Shown here in pieces: positions 16,253 to 23,893 of a stretch of 26,479 bases of DNA. Within the stretch, counting starts at the first letter, position 1. Each line of letters starts with the position of its first letter. The position numbers and the translations under genes were made by a program. The notes beneath the pieces are model-generated. The model made no database searches. It saw only the letters and a program-made list of their open reading frames with translations, and was not told the DNA's origin. Source of the DNA: SLQH01 sp964612995 (GTDB lineage: Bacteria > Planctomycetota > UBA11346); contig CAZTGE010000048.1 in NCBI GenBank assembly GCA_964612995.1, positions 1 through 26,479 on the forward strand, given 5' to 3'.

Positions 16253-18469
16253 ATGCCACCGCCGTTCGTCCGCACCCTGCTGATCGTCGCCTGCCTGTTC
16301 AACACCGCCACCGTGGGCGGATCCGAGGACAGCAGCCCGCCCATCGACTGGCGCCCGTCCCTGGCCACCCTCTGGGGCGGCAGCGGTGACCAGGAGTTCC
16401 GGGCCGCAGCCGCGACCGACGACGGCATCGTGCTCTTCGGCGGCGACGCGGGCAGCGGCGAGTGGCCGGCACTGCGCCACTACCAGATCGGCCGGGGCGC
16501 CGGGCTGCTGGTGCGCTACGACACGCTGTTGGGCAAGACCCTGAGCACCACCACCTTCCCCAGCAGCATCAGCGCACTGGCGATCGACCTCGACGGCAAC
16601 GTGTTCGTCGCCGCGGGGCAGCTGTACAAGCTCGACGCCGGCTGCGGTGAGGTCCTGTGGCAGGGCGGGCCCGGCGGCAGGCGCATCTGCCCCGATGGCG
16701 AGGGCGGCGCCTGGGTCCTGGCCGGCAAGCAGGCGGTGCGCGTCGGCGAAGGCGGCACCGTGCTGGGCACCCTCAAAGGCGGCAAGGACATCGCCGTGGA
16801 TCCCTACGGCAAGCGGGTGTTCACCTGCGGCTTCCACTGCGGCCGCGGCGGCGGCAATCCGGTCCACATCCCCAACGTCAAGGCCTGGTCCTATTCCGGC
16901 GAGAAGCTCTGGCACATGTGGGAGTATTCGGGCGAGCAGCTGAACTCGGTCGGCGACATGGCCGACAGCCATCCGAAGCGGCTGTATTTCGGCCCCGACA
17001 AGAAGCTGTACATGTTCGGCGACAGCGACGGCGGCAACACCGCCTACCGCCATCACCCCTACAATCTCGGTGAACCGCTGAAGGCCGAGCTCGGCGGCAC
17101 GCCCTTCACCCAGATGTGGCTCGCCTTCCGCTCCAACCGCATGCTCTTCGCCTGCCGCATCGATCCGGCCACGGGCAACATGGAGCGCGGTTCCTTCTTC
17201 TACGGCACCTTGCACAACGAAGAAAAGGACCGCAAGGAGATCGGCGACGCCCAGGCCAAGGGCATCTACGTCGACGGCGACGGCCGCATCTACCTCACCG
17301 GCCTGATGAACTGCAACATCCCCTGGACCGACGACGCCGTCCACCAGGAGGCGGCGCCGATCGACCGCAGCGGCTACTGGAACAACCCGGCCAGCACAGA
17401 AGAGATGTACCTCGCGGTGTTCGGCCCTGACTTCCGCTCGCTCGAGTACTGCACCGGGCTCAACCAGGGCTCCTCGAGCGAATTCTCCTCGGTCGGCAAG
17501 GCGATCTCCGGCGGCGGCAAGGGCGTCGTGGTGGTGGGCTCGATGAAGACCCCTCCCAGCGGCAGCAGCGACGCCGCGAGCACCGCCTATCTCCACAAGC
17601 CGGTCCAGGACGGCTACGGTGGCGACAAGGATGCCTACGTCGCCATCTTCTCAGCCGGACAGCCGCCGGCCGAGACCCGCGAGCTGATGCAGACCACCAT
17701 CACCCGCCTGTTCCCCAACGGCGACCCGGTGCTGCTCGAACGCATCGCCAAGGCCGACTCTTTCACCGCGCTGATCAGCGAGCTGGCCGCCGGCGATGCC
17801 GAGGAGGAGCAGATGGCCGAAGCGCTGACCGAGATCGGCCACGGCCTGCTGGCCAGCGCGCGAGATAACGAGCGCGAGACTCCGGTAACCACCCTCGCCT
17901 GCTACTGCAGCCTGGCCGACAAGTGGCAGAGCACGCCGGTCGGCCAACAGGCCGGCGAACGCATCGCCGCACTCAAGGCCGACACCGAATGGCAGACCCT
18001 GCTGGAGATCGACCAGCTGCGCACCAGCGTGCTCCAGCTCGAACAGGAGCTCGAGATGCCGGAACGCGCCAACGAGGCAGCCTGGTACGACCGGCAGTAC
18101 TACCGCACCAACCGGCGCGTGCTCAACGAGATGCAGGACGCGGCCGAAGAACTGCAGCAGGACCACCCCGACGCGGCCCATACGGCCGAAGCGCTCGCCG
18201 CCTGCAACCGCTACTGCATCCCCGTCGGCCGCCGTGGCGCCAAGCTGCTCGAGGCACTCGAGCTCGCCTTCGACGCGGCCAAGCGCCTGCGCGCCCCGCG
18301 CAAGGGCGAACCGGTCTACGACAACAAGGACTTCTACGCGAGCAACCGCGAGCCGCTCGACACGATCCAGAGCATCGCCAAGGCCATGCACAAGGAGGCG
18401 CCCCAGAGCGGCTTCACCCGCCGGGTGGTCAAGCTGGCCGAACGCCTCGCGATCCCACTCGAGAAGTAG
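16253..18469 (+). CDS. secreted beta-propeller protein with helical repeat C-terminus
   Basis: A 738-residue exported protein. The ATG at 16253 is chosen over 16235 because GGAAGG lies seven bases before it and it gives a clean signal peptide (VRTLLIVACLFNTATVGGSE). Residues about 35-470 show recurring WGGSGDQ, IDLDGNVFVAAGQL, DGDGRIYLTGL-type blades, like NHL/SBBP propellers, with scattered cysteines. Residues 480-738 are helical and charged. Two similar blocks occur at 611-658 and 688-736 (YDxxxYYxTNRxxL... then ...IPV; YDNKDFYASNREPL... then ...IPL), an internal duplication. No catalytic motif is seen. It is probably periplasmic or surface-bound, perhaps a binding platform. It is the last gene of the STAS-tadA run and is followed by a strong hairpin. 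Confidence 0.7.
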   Translation: MPPPFVRTLLIVACLFNTATVGGSEDSSPPIDWRPSLATLWGGSGDQEFRAAAATDDGIVLFGGDAGSGEWPALRHYQIGRGAGLLVRYDTLLGKTLSTTTFPSSISALAIDLDGNVFVAAGQLYKLDAGCGEVLWQGGPGGRRICPDGEGGAWVLAGKQAVRVGEGGTVLGTLKGGKDIAVDPYGKRVFTCGFHCGRGGGNPVHIPNVKAWSYSGEKLWHMWEYSGEQLNSVGDMADSHPKRLYFGPDKKLYMFGDSDGGNTAYRHHPYNLGEPLKAELGGTPFTQMWLAFRSNRMLFACRIDPATGNMERGSFFYGTLHNEEKDRKEIGDAQAKGIYVDGDGRIYLTGLMNCNIPWTDDAVHQEAAPIDRSGYWNNPASTEEMYLAVFGPDFRSLEYCTGLNQGSSSEFSSVGKAISGGGKGVVVVGSMKTPPSGSSDAASTAYLHKPVQDGYGGDKDAYVAIFSAGQPPAETRELMQTTITRLFPNGDPVLLERIAKADSFTALISELAAGDAEEEQMAEALTEIGHGLLASARDNERETPVTTLACYCSLADKWQSTPVGQQAGERIAALKADTEWQTLLEIDQLRTSVLQLEQELEMPERANEAAWYDRQYYRTNRRVLNEMQDAAEELQQDHPDAAHTAEALAACNRYCIPVGRRGAKLLEALELAFDAAKRLRAPRKGEPVYDNKDFYASNREPLDTIQSIAKAMHKEAPQSGFTRRVVKLAERLAIPLEK

Positions 18470-18497
18470 CCGTCACGACGCCCACGCGCCCCCGATC

Positions 18498-18529
18498 ACC
18501 GCACCCCGCCGGCAACGGCGGGGTGCGGT
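18498..18529 (+). terminator. 14-bp perfect hairpin after the propeller gene
   Basis: ACCGCACCCCGCCG pairs perfectly with CGGCGGGGTGCGGT around the loop GCAA, 29 bases after the stop codon at 18469. The stem is very stable, but no T-run follows, so termination may be Rho-assisted. Confidence 0.6.
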
Positions 18530-18630
18530 GCATTCCGGCCAGACGATGCCGGGGGGAGCGCTCGCTCTCGGGACGCACAAGGGCACAACACACTCAGAAC
18601 CACGAACGCGGCGATCGGGGCGCTCACGCA

Positions 18631-18661
18631 ATAAAAAGCTCTCCGTCGTGGACGGAGAGCT
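18631..18661 (-). terminator. intrinsic terminator of tRNA-Leu
   Basis: On the minus strand AGCTCTCCGTC-CAC-GACGGAGAGCT forms an 11-bp perfect stem and is followed directly by TTTTTATT. It begins just downstream of the tRNA 3' end, a textbook Rho-independent terminator. Confidence 0.9.
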
Positions 18662-18663
18662 CG

Positions 18664-18752
<89 letters not shown>

Positions 18753-18768
18753 GCTCGGCGAGGGGCGC

Positions 18769-18796
18769 TTTGTATGCAGCGCGGCGGCGGGGTCAA
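18769..18796 (-). promoter_or_regulatory. sigma-70-type promoter for tRNA-Leu
   Basis: On the minus strand TTGACC (18796-18791) and TACAAA (18774-18769) are separated by 16 bases; the tRNA starts about 17 bases further on. Hexamer matches are 5/6 and 4/6. Confidence 0.55.
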
Positions 18797-18905
18797 TACA
18801 CCTTTCACACCGATGCCAGCGTCGAGCCGTCGCGGCGATCACGATGACGGAGATCGGCCGCTATCGGCACTGGCGCCCACCGGGCCCGGCAGCGAAGATG
18901 AGCCC

Positions 18906-20315
18906 ATGCCCGCAGCCACCCAGGCCACCCCGCTGCGCACGGCCCCACTGCTCGCAGGCGCCTGCGTCATGGCCGGGCCGGGAGCCCTCTGGTCGCTCGC
19001 GCCGCTGGCAATCGACCACGGCGGCGGCGCGTTCCTCATCGCCTGGCTGATCTGCCTCGCGCTCCTCGCGCTGCCGCTGTTGTGGCTCGAAGCCGGTCTG
19101 GGGCTGTGCTTCCGTACCGGGATCCCCGACTGCATCCGCCGCAGCCGACGACGCTGGGGCTGGTCCGGCTGGTGGTCGACAGCCGCCGGTCTGGCCCTGT
19201 TCGTCTGTGCCGGCTTGCTGCTCATCCTGCTCCTCGCCAGCCAGCTGGCCGCCGCCATCGGCACGCAGCCGGCAGCGAGCCGGTGCTGCGAACCGCCCGG
19301 CCCGGTGCCCATGGCCCTCGCCGCGGCGATCGTGGTGCCGCTGCTCGTACTGTTCACCCGTCGCGACGATCCCGAGCGCTGGGCGCCACGCCTCGTCGTG
19401 CTCTGCCTGAGCCTGATCGTGGCGACGCTGGCCCTGATCGCCCCCCTGCCCGGAGCGCGCTTCGGACTCGCACTCTACGCCAGTCCCGACTGGAGCGCAC
19501 TGGCCGCGTGGCAGACCTGGCTCGCAGCGGCGGGCGGAGCGGTGTTCGCCGGCGGACTCGGCGTCGGCTGCCATGCCCACCTCGCCAGTCGCCAGCCGCG
19601 CACCCACGACACCGCGACGCACGCCCTGCTGACCCTGATCGCCGGGGCGCTGTTCCAGCTCCTGCTCGGCGCGGCTGCCGCCATGGTCCTGGGCCATGGT
19701 GCCGCGAACACCACCACCGTGGTCGGCCCGGCTCGTGGCACCCCGAGCCCACCGCTCCATCTCTACGCCAGCGCCCTGACCGATGGGCGCGCCTTCACCG
19801 CACGTCTCTGCTTCGCCTGCGCCGCAGCCCTCCCCCTGGCGATCGGAGCCTGGGTCCTGCTCCGGGCTCTGGTCCAGGCCGCGACCGACCACGCCGGCCT
19901 GGGCCCCCTGCGGGCCCGGCAGGGCCTGCTCGCCTGCGCCACCCTGCTCGGCGCACTGGCACTCGGCCTGCCAGATGCCACCGGCCTCGCCGCCTTCCTC
20001 GACGGCACCCAGCACCTGATCCTGCTCCCCGCCACCGCCACCCTCGCGCTGGTCGCCGCCGGTGCGCTCGGCCTGGCCGGCATACGCGGCCACCTCGTGG
20101 CCCACGCCGCCATCGCGCCGGCACGGTGGTGGCCATTGCTGCTGCGCAGTCTGGTCCCGGGCCTGCTGATCCTCGCATTGATGGCCGGAGCGGCACGCCA
20201 GCTCGGCAACCCCGCGCTCGGCTCGACCGCGTTGCTGGTCGCGGGGGTCGCCCCGGCACTCGCCGCGCTCGCGGTCGCGCTCGTGCTCTGCTTCGGCCGC
20301 AGGAGGCAGCGATGA
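18906..20315 (+). CDS. neurotransmitter:sodium symporter (NSS) family transporter
   Basis: A 469-residue inner-membrane protein with about 11-12 helices. The best family marker is at the front: MAGPGALWSLAPLAIDHGGG followed by AFLIAWLICLALLALPLLWLE, the NSS helix 1-2 region (GGGAFLI...P...LE). Later helices fit the LeuT-fold layout, and a glycine-rich mid-segment (GGAVFAGGLGVG) could be helix 6. ATG 18906 was chosen because sequence before it is not membrane-like. The protein is more Ala/Leu-rich and less conserved than typical members, so substrate (probably an amino acid, by sodium symport) cannot be called. The stop overlaps the start of a second membrane gene (ATGA), showing translational coupling. 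Confidence 0.7.
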   Translation: MPAATQATPLRTAPLLAGACVMAGPGALWSLAPLAIDHGGGAFLIAWLICLALLALPLLWLEAGLGLCFRTGIPDCIRRSRRRWGWSGWWSTAAGLALFVCAGLLLILLLASQLAAAIGTQPAASRCCEPPGPVPMALAAAIVVPLLVLFTRRDDPERWAPRLVVLCLSLIVATLALIAPLPGARFGLALYASPDWSALAAWQTWLAAAGGAVFAGGLGVGCHAHLASRQPRTHDTATHALLTLIAGALFQLLLGAAAAMVLGHGAANTTTVVGPARGTPSPPLHLYASALTDGRAFTARLCFACAAALPLAIGAWVLLRALVQAATDHAGLGPLRARQGLLACATLLGALALGLPDATGLAAFLDGTQHLILLPATATLALVAAGALGLAGIRGHLVAHAAIAPARWWPLLLRSLVPGLLILALMAGAARQLGNPALGSTALLVAGVAPALAALAVALVLCFGRRRQR

Positions 20316-20851
20316 CCCCGCCACGCCATGCGCTCGCGCCGCTGCTCGGCGCCGCCAACGCGGCCCTGGGCCTGGTGCTGATGATCCTGTTGCTGTTCGC
20401 GGCGCGCAGCACTGGCAGCAGCAGCCCGTCGACCGCCACCCCGCCCGGCGCCGCTGCCGGCTTCGACGCAGGCCTGCAGCGCGCCCTGCGGCAGGGACTG
20501 GAGGCCGGACGAGCACCCGAGGAGATCGCCACGCTGGTCCACACCGCACGCCAACGCGGCGTCTGGCACAGCCTGCCGCCCGCATTGCGCACGCGCGCCC
20601 ACGACCACGTCTACGCCGGCGCAGACGCACCCGCCGCCCTGGCCACGCTCGTCGCGCTCTGCTCGCTGCTGCTGCTGATCGGATTCGCGGTGCTGCACCG
20701 GCTGCGCGCCGGACCGGCGCCGGTCGACCCGCAGGCCGAGACGCTGGAGAACGTCGAACCCCTGGATGTCGACACCCGCGACGTGACCATCGCCGCGACC
20801 ACCACCGCCGCTGGCGCGAGCGATCCTGAAGGCGGGCCGCCGCAGGGCTGA
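20312..20851 (+). CDS. small two-helix protein coupled to the NSS transporter
   Basis: A 179-residue protein of no recognised family. Its ATG overlaps the NSS stop (ATGA), with AGGAGG five bases before it, so the two are made together. Hydrophobic segments lie at about 8-30 (LLGAANAALGLVLMILLLFA) and 108-126 (LATLVALCSLLLLIGFAVL). Between them is a soluble helical region (GFDAGLQRALRQGLEAGRA), placed extracytoplasmically if both ends are inside, and the tail is acidic and Thr-rich. The known small partner of some NSS methionine/alanine importers is far shorter, so this is not simply that subunit. An accessory or regulatory subunit is a reasonable inference. Confidence 0.65.
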   Translation: MTPPRHALAPLLGAANAALGLVLMILLLFAARSTGSSSPSTATPPGAAAGFDAGLQRALRQGLEAGRAPEEIATLVHTARQRGVWHSLPPALRTRAHDHVYAGADAPAALATLVALCSLLLLIGFAVLHRLRAGPAPVDPQAETLENVEPLDVDTRDVTIAATTTAAGASDPEGGPPQG

Positions 20852-20859
20852 GCCCGGCA

Positions 20860-21603
20860 TCAGACCGGCGACCAGACCCCCTGCCCCTCGAGCTGACGCG
20901 TGGCCGCGGGGGCCCAGCCGCGATTGGCCGCCGGGCTCGCCGGCGATGGATGCAGCACGGTCGCGAACGCGGTGCCCGGCCGTTCGATCACCGCTTCGGC
21001 ACGCTGACGGGCATAGACGCCGATCCCCACCACCCAGGCCGGCCGCAACGCTGCGATCACCGCCTGCAGATGCGCATCGCAGGCCGCGCACAGGTCGGCC
21101 CGCTCGGTGCCGGGCAGCTTGTCCGGGGTACGATTGCGCCCACTGGCCTCCATGAACAACAGCGGACAGTAGTTGACGACGAAGTGCTCGCGAAAGAAGG
21201 CGGCGGCGGAGCCGAAGCGCTCTGCGAACAAGGCCCACAGCCGACGGCCGCTGACCTCCGAGCGCGGACAGTCGAAACCGCGCACAGGGCGCTTGGGATG
21301 CTCGCGAACCGGACGCTCCACCGGCGCCTCGAGGCCCATCCACTCACGCACCGCCGCGACCTCGCCGAAGGGGACGCCGGTCTGGGCCATGCCGAAGGGA
21401 CCGGGATTCATGCCGAGGAACACCACCCGACGCGGTCCGGTGGCGAAACGCCGGATGTAGGCTGCATGGGCCTGCCAGGCGTAGTCCAGCGGTGCGTAGA
21501 CCGTGTCCACCGGGGCGGCGAAACGCATCGCCGCCGTGCGATCGCGCAACCCGGCAGCGGCGGCGAGCACCCGTGCTGCGGTACGGCTCGGGCTAGCTGC
21601 CAT
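20860..21603 (-). CDS. SMUG1-type uracil-DNA glycosylase
   Basis: A 247-residue DNA repair enzyme that removes uracil (and oxidised pyrimidines in relatives) from DNA. The first active-site motif GMNPGPFGMAQTGVPFGEV (64-82) is the SMUG1 signature, with Asn66 placing the catalytic water. The second, HPSPASPAANRGW (218-230), carries the active-site His218 and the DNA-intercalating loop. NYCPLLFMEASGRNRTPDKL also matches the family. It begins 18 bases after the lpxA stop, so it is transcribed with lpxA. SMUG1 is mainly an animal enzyme with scattered bacterial members, so horizontal transfer or a lineage trait is possible. Confidence 0.92.
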   Translation of the reverse strand: MAASPSRTAARVLAAAAGLRDRTAAMRFAAPVDTVYAPLDYAWQAHAAYIRRFATGPRRVVFLGMNPGPFGMAQTGVPFGEVAAVREWMGLEAPVERPVREHPKRPVRGFDCPRSEVSGRRLWALFAERFGSAAAFFREHFVVNYCPLLFMEASGRNRTPDKLPGTERADLCAACDAHLQAVIAALRPAWVVGIGVYARQRAEAVIERPGTAFATVLHPSPASPAANRGWAPAATRQLEGQGVWSPV

Positions 21604-21621
21604 GGAGCCGGAACTGCGACA

Positions 21622-22428
21622 TCAGCGGAACGCTTCCTGAAGCCGCCCCTTGCGATTGTTGCTCAGATGCAGCTCGAGCCAGCCGCGCAGGCGCTGGACC
21701 GCACGGCTGCCGCCGAAGGGCATCCCCGGCAGCTCTTCGAGCAGGTCGGCCATCGGCCGGCCGCAGCGGTCGTGATACATCAGCCGGAAGGCGTGCTTGA
21801 GATCGCGGATCTCTCCCTCCTCCCAGCCATCGCGACGCATGCCGACGATGTTGACGTTGCGCGGTTCGGCCGGCACCCCGTCGTAGGTGAGGAATGGCGG
21901 CACATCCATCCGCAGCCCGCTCATCGCGCCGATGAAGGCGAGTTCGCCGACGGTGACGAAGTGATGGACGCCGGTCATCCCGCTGATGATCGCCTTGCGT
22001 CCGATCTTCACATGCCCGGCCAGCTGGGTGTTGTTGCCCAGGATCACGTGATCCTCGAGCACGCAGTCGTGAGCCACATGCGCGTAGGCCATGATCATGC
22101 AGTTGTTGCCGATCCGGGTCTCCATCAGACCACGGGCGGTACCCTTGTTGACGGTGACGTACTCGTGGATCACGCAGTCGGAGCCGATCACGACGCTGCT
22201 GTCCTCGCCATCGTAACCCAGGCTCTGCGGGTCGCCGCCGATCACCGCACCGGGGAAGATCCGTGTCCGCGGGCCGATGGTCGTTCGCCCATAGACGGTC
22301 ACGCTGTTCTTGAGCTCAACGCCGGCCTCGATCCGGACCTTGTCGGCGATAATGCAGAACGGACCGATCTCAGCGTCCTCGTGGACCTCGGCGCGCGGAT
22401 CCACGATCGCCTGCGGATGGATGGCCAT
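21622..22428 (-). CDS. lpxA: acyl-ACP--UDP-N-acetylglucosamine O-acyltransferase
   Basis: A 268-residue left-handed beta-helix enzyme that catalyses the first step of lipid A synthesis, adding a hydroxyacyl chain to UDP-GlcNAc in the cytoplasm. Hexapeptide repeats fill residues 1-185. The catalytic His120 is in AHVAHDC (equivalent to E. coli His125); GVHHFVTVGE and DVPPFLTYDGVPAEPRNVNI follow, and a helical C-terminus (IRDLKHAFRLMYHD) closes the protein. The length is normal. GGGAAG lies five bases before the ATG. Unlike in most proteobacteria it is not flanked by lpxD, fabZ or lpxB. The glycosylase gene follows after 18 bases. Confidence 0.95.
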   Translation of the reverse strand: MAIHPQAIVDPRAEVHEDAEIGPFCIIADKVRIEAGVELKNSVTVYGRTTIGPRTRIFPGAVIGGDPQSLGYDGEDSSVVIGSDCVIHEYVTVNKGTARGLMETRIGNNCMIMAYAHVAHDCVLEDHVILGNNTQLAGHVKIGRKAIISGMTGVHHFVTVGELAFIGAMSGLRMDVPPFLTYDGVPAEPRNVNIVGMRRDGWEEGEIRDLKHAFRLMYHDRCGRPMADLLEELPGMPFGGSRAVQRLRGWLELHLSNNRKGRLQEAFR

Positions 22429-22484
22429 ATGCGCTTCCCATCAATAGATATGGGGACGCGTAAGCGCCCCCCATGTATCTGCGC

Positions 22485-22513
22485 ATGCTAGGCCGCGCGA
22501 ATCTGGGGGTCAA
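22485..22513 (-). promoter_or_regulatory. sigma-70-type promoter for lpxA
   Basis: On the minus strand TTGACC (22513-22508) and TAGCAT (22490-22485) are 17 bases apart, 57 bases upstream of the lpxA start codon. Matches to consensus are 5/6 and 4/6, with ideal spacing. Confidence 0.6.
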
Positions 22514-22559
22514 GCGCAATATTCATTGTCTGACATCGAATTCATGGCATGTTCCGGCC

Positions 22560-23393
22560 ATGCCCGTTGAACGGCGGATCATGCTCGGCGCCCCCTACGC
22601 CTACCACGTCAGCGGCCGTACCGCCCTGGAGCAGCCCGTGCTCGCGCGCGAGGGGGTCGCCGCCGACGCGCTCGATCTGCTCGAACGCTTGCGCCGCGCT
22701 TTCGACCTGCGCCTCTACGCCTATGCCTTCACCGCGACCGGCTACCGCCTGGTGCTGCGCCACCAGGGGATGCTGGTCGATTCCGACGCCCGGCTGCGCG
22801 AACGCTGGGCCCTGCTCGGATCGCGCACCGTCCCGGCGAGCGCACGGCTCCGCGCACGGCTCACCAGCCTCAGCGGCGTGATGCAGACCTTCCTCCAGCG
22901 GCTCGCGCGGGCCCACAACGCCCGCGCCGGAACCACCGGCAGCATCTGGGCCGGGCGCTACCGCGCCTGCCTGCTCGCCGATGATGCCGCGATCTGTGCC
23001 GCCATCGCCGCCGTCGGCCAGGAACCCGGCGACGCGGCGACGATGACCAACAGCTCCCGACGCAACGCCGGTGTTCCCGGCGACCCGGTGCTCAGCCCGC
23101 CCCCCTTCACCGCCACCCCCGCCGGTGAGATCATTTTCGCCGACGAGGCGCCGCGGGGGCTCGTGGCCCGGCCAGCGACAGCCGACGGCGCCGTGCTCTC
23201 GCTGCTGCTCGACGAGTTCGAGCCTCAGGACCTCGACGCCTACAACGACGCTCTGCAGCGGGGTTGGGCCCTCGGCCGGCCCGAAAGCCTGACCGACGCC
23301 CTCGCACGGCTCGACCGCGGCGGCGGTCGTGGCCGCCGCCGCCAGCGCCACGAGCTGTTCGACTCGCTCGGCCTGTGCGCGGTCTGGGGCTGA
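22560..23393 (+). CDS. IS200/REP-type (Y1) transposase-like protein lacking catalytic residues
   Basis: A 277-residue protein whose first 145 residues follow the Y1/REP-associated transposase fold: APYAYHVSGRT, a helix, LRLYAYAFTATGYRLVL and, after another helix, GTTGSIWAGRYRACLLADD. In active relatives the second motif is MPNHxHLL; here both histidines are lost (Gly61, Arg63). The tyrosine of the (K/R)YTxYxN motif is also missing (Leu115 in RLARAHNAR). The frame is nevertheless open to the end, with good GC codon usage, so it is maintained rather than decaying. Residues 150-277 form a non-family C-terminal part ending in an Arg-rich stretch. It is divergent from lpxA. Retained nucleic-acid binding is possible; transposition is not expected. 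Confidence 0.65.
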   Translation: MPVERRIMLGAPYAYHVSGRTALEQPVLAREGVAADALDLLERLRRAFDLRLYAYAFTATGYRLVLRHQGMLVDSDARLRERWALLGSRTVPASARLRARLTSLSGVMQTFLQRLARAHNARAGTTGSIWAGRYRACLLADDAAICAAIAAVGQEPGDAATMTNSSRRNAGVPGDPVLSPPPFTATPAGEIIFADEAPRGLVARPATADGAVLSLLLDEFEPQDLDAYNDALQRGWALGRPESLTDALARLDRGGGRGRRRQRHELFDSLGLCAVWG

Positions 23394-23450
23394 GCTCGCG
23401 CACGCGGCTCACCGTGCTGCCAGCCCGGCGCGTCGCAACGGAACCGACCG

Positions 23451-23643
23451 GGCCGGAGCCGGGCCAGGGCGACTCAAAGCTCGCAAATGAGGGCCATGCC
23501 TCGCCTCCACCTGCGTCACCATGCCCAAGCACTGACGAGAGCCGGGCGGTTGGACGCAGGCGGAGACGACGCAAGGCATGCTGACCTGGTGATCGGCGCT
23601 CCCAGGGCGAGCTTCGAGTCGCCCTGGGAGCCGGGCTCCGGCC
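23451..23643. repeat. inverted-repeat (REP/BIME-like) element
   Basis: Two arms in opposite orientation, 23451-23484 and 23607-23643, share GGCCGGAGCC, CCAGGGCGACTC and AAGCTCGC with few differences. Within the right arm GCTCCCAGGGCGA (23598-23610) pairs perfectly with TCGCCCTGGGAGC (23619-23631) around an 8-base loop. The element fills most of the 287-base gap between the transposase-like gene and thiS. This layout resembles REP pairs that accompany Y1 transposase genes. Confidence 0.55.
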
Positions 23644-23680
23644 ACCCTTCCCTCGCGGCGCGGCGTGGCACAATGCGCCC

Positions 23681-23881
23681 ATGCGTTTGATCATCAACGG
23701 CGAGGAGCGCGATCTGCCCGATGGGCTGACCGTCGCCGACCTCCTCGACCAGCTCGCCCTGCCCACCAGCCGTGTGGCGGTGGAGGTCAACAAGGACCTG
23801 GTTCCACGCGCGCGCCACGCCGCCCACACCTTGCGCGCCGACGACCACGTCGAGGTGGTGACCATGGTCGGCGGCGGCTGA
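23681..23881 (+). CDS. thiS: sulfur carrier protein ThiS
   Basis: A 66-residue ubiquitin-fold protein that carries sulfur as a C-terminal thiocarboxylate for thiazole synthesis in thiamine production. The start (MRLIINGEERDLPDGLTVADLLDQL), VAVEVNKDLVPR and the end VVTMVGGG with the essential Gly-Gly are diagnostic. No thiG, thiF or thiE lies in the window, so it is an orphan thiS. It ends 12 bases before the ftsA-like gene. Confidence 0.9.
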   Translation: MRLIINGEERDLPDGLTVADLLDQLALPTSRVAVEVNKDLVPRARHAAHTLRADDHVEVVTMVGGG

Positions 23882-23893
23882 CGTGGATACCCC

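Noticed and set aside
15869..17596. 575-residue minus-strand open frame
   Set aside because: Antisense to the propeller gene and the RecG-like gene; Ala/Val/Gly/Arg-rich with no family pattern or start signal.
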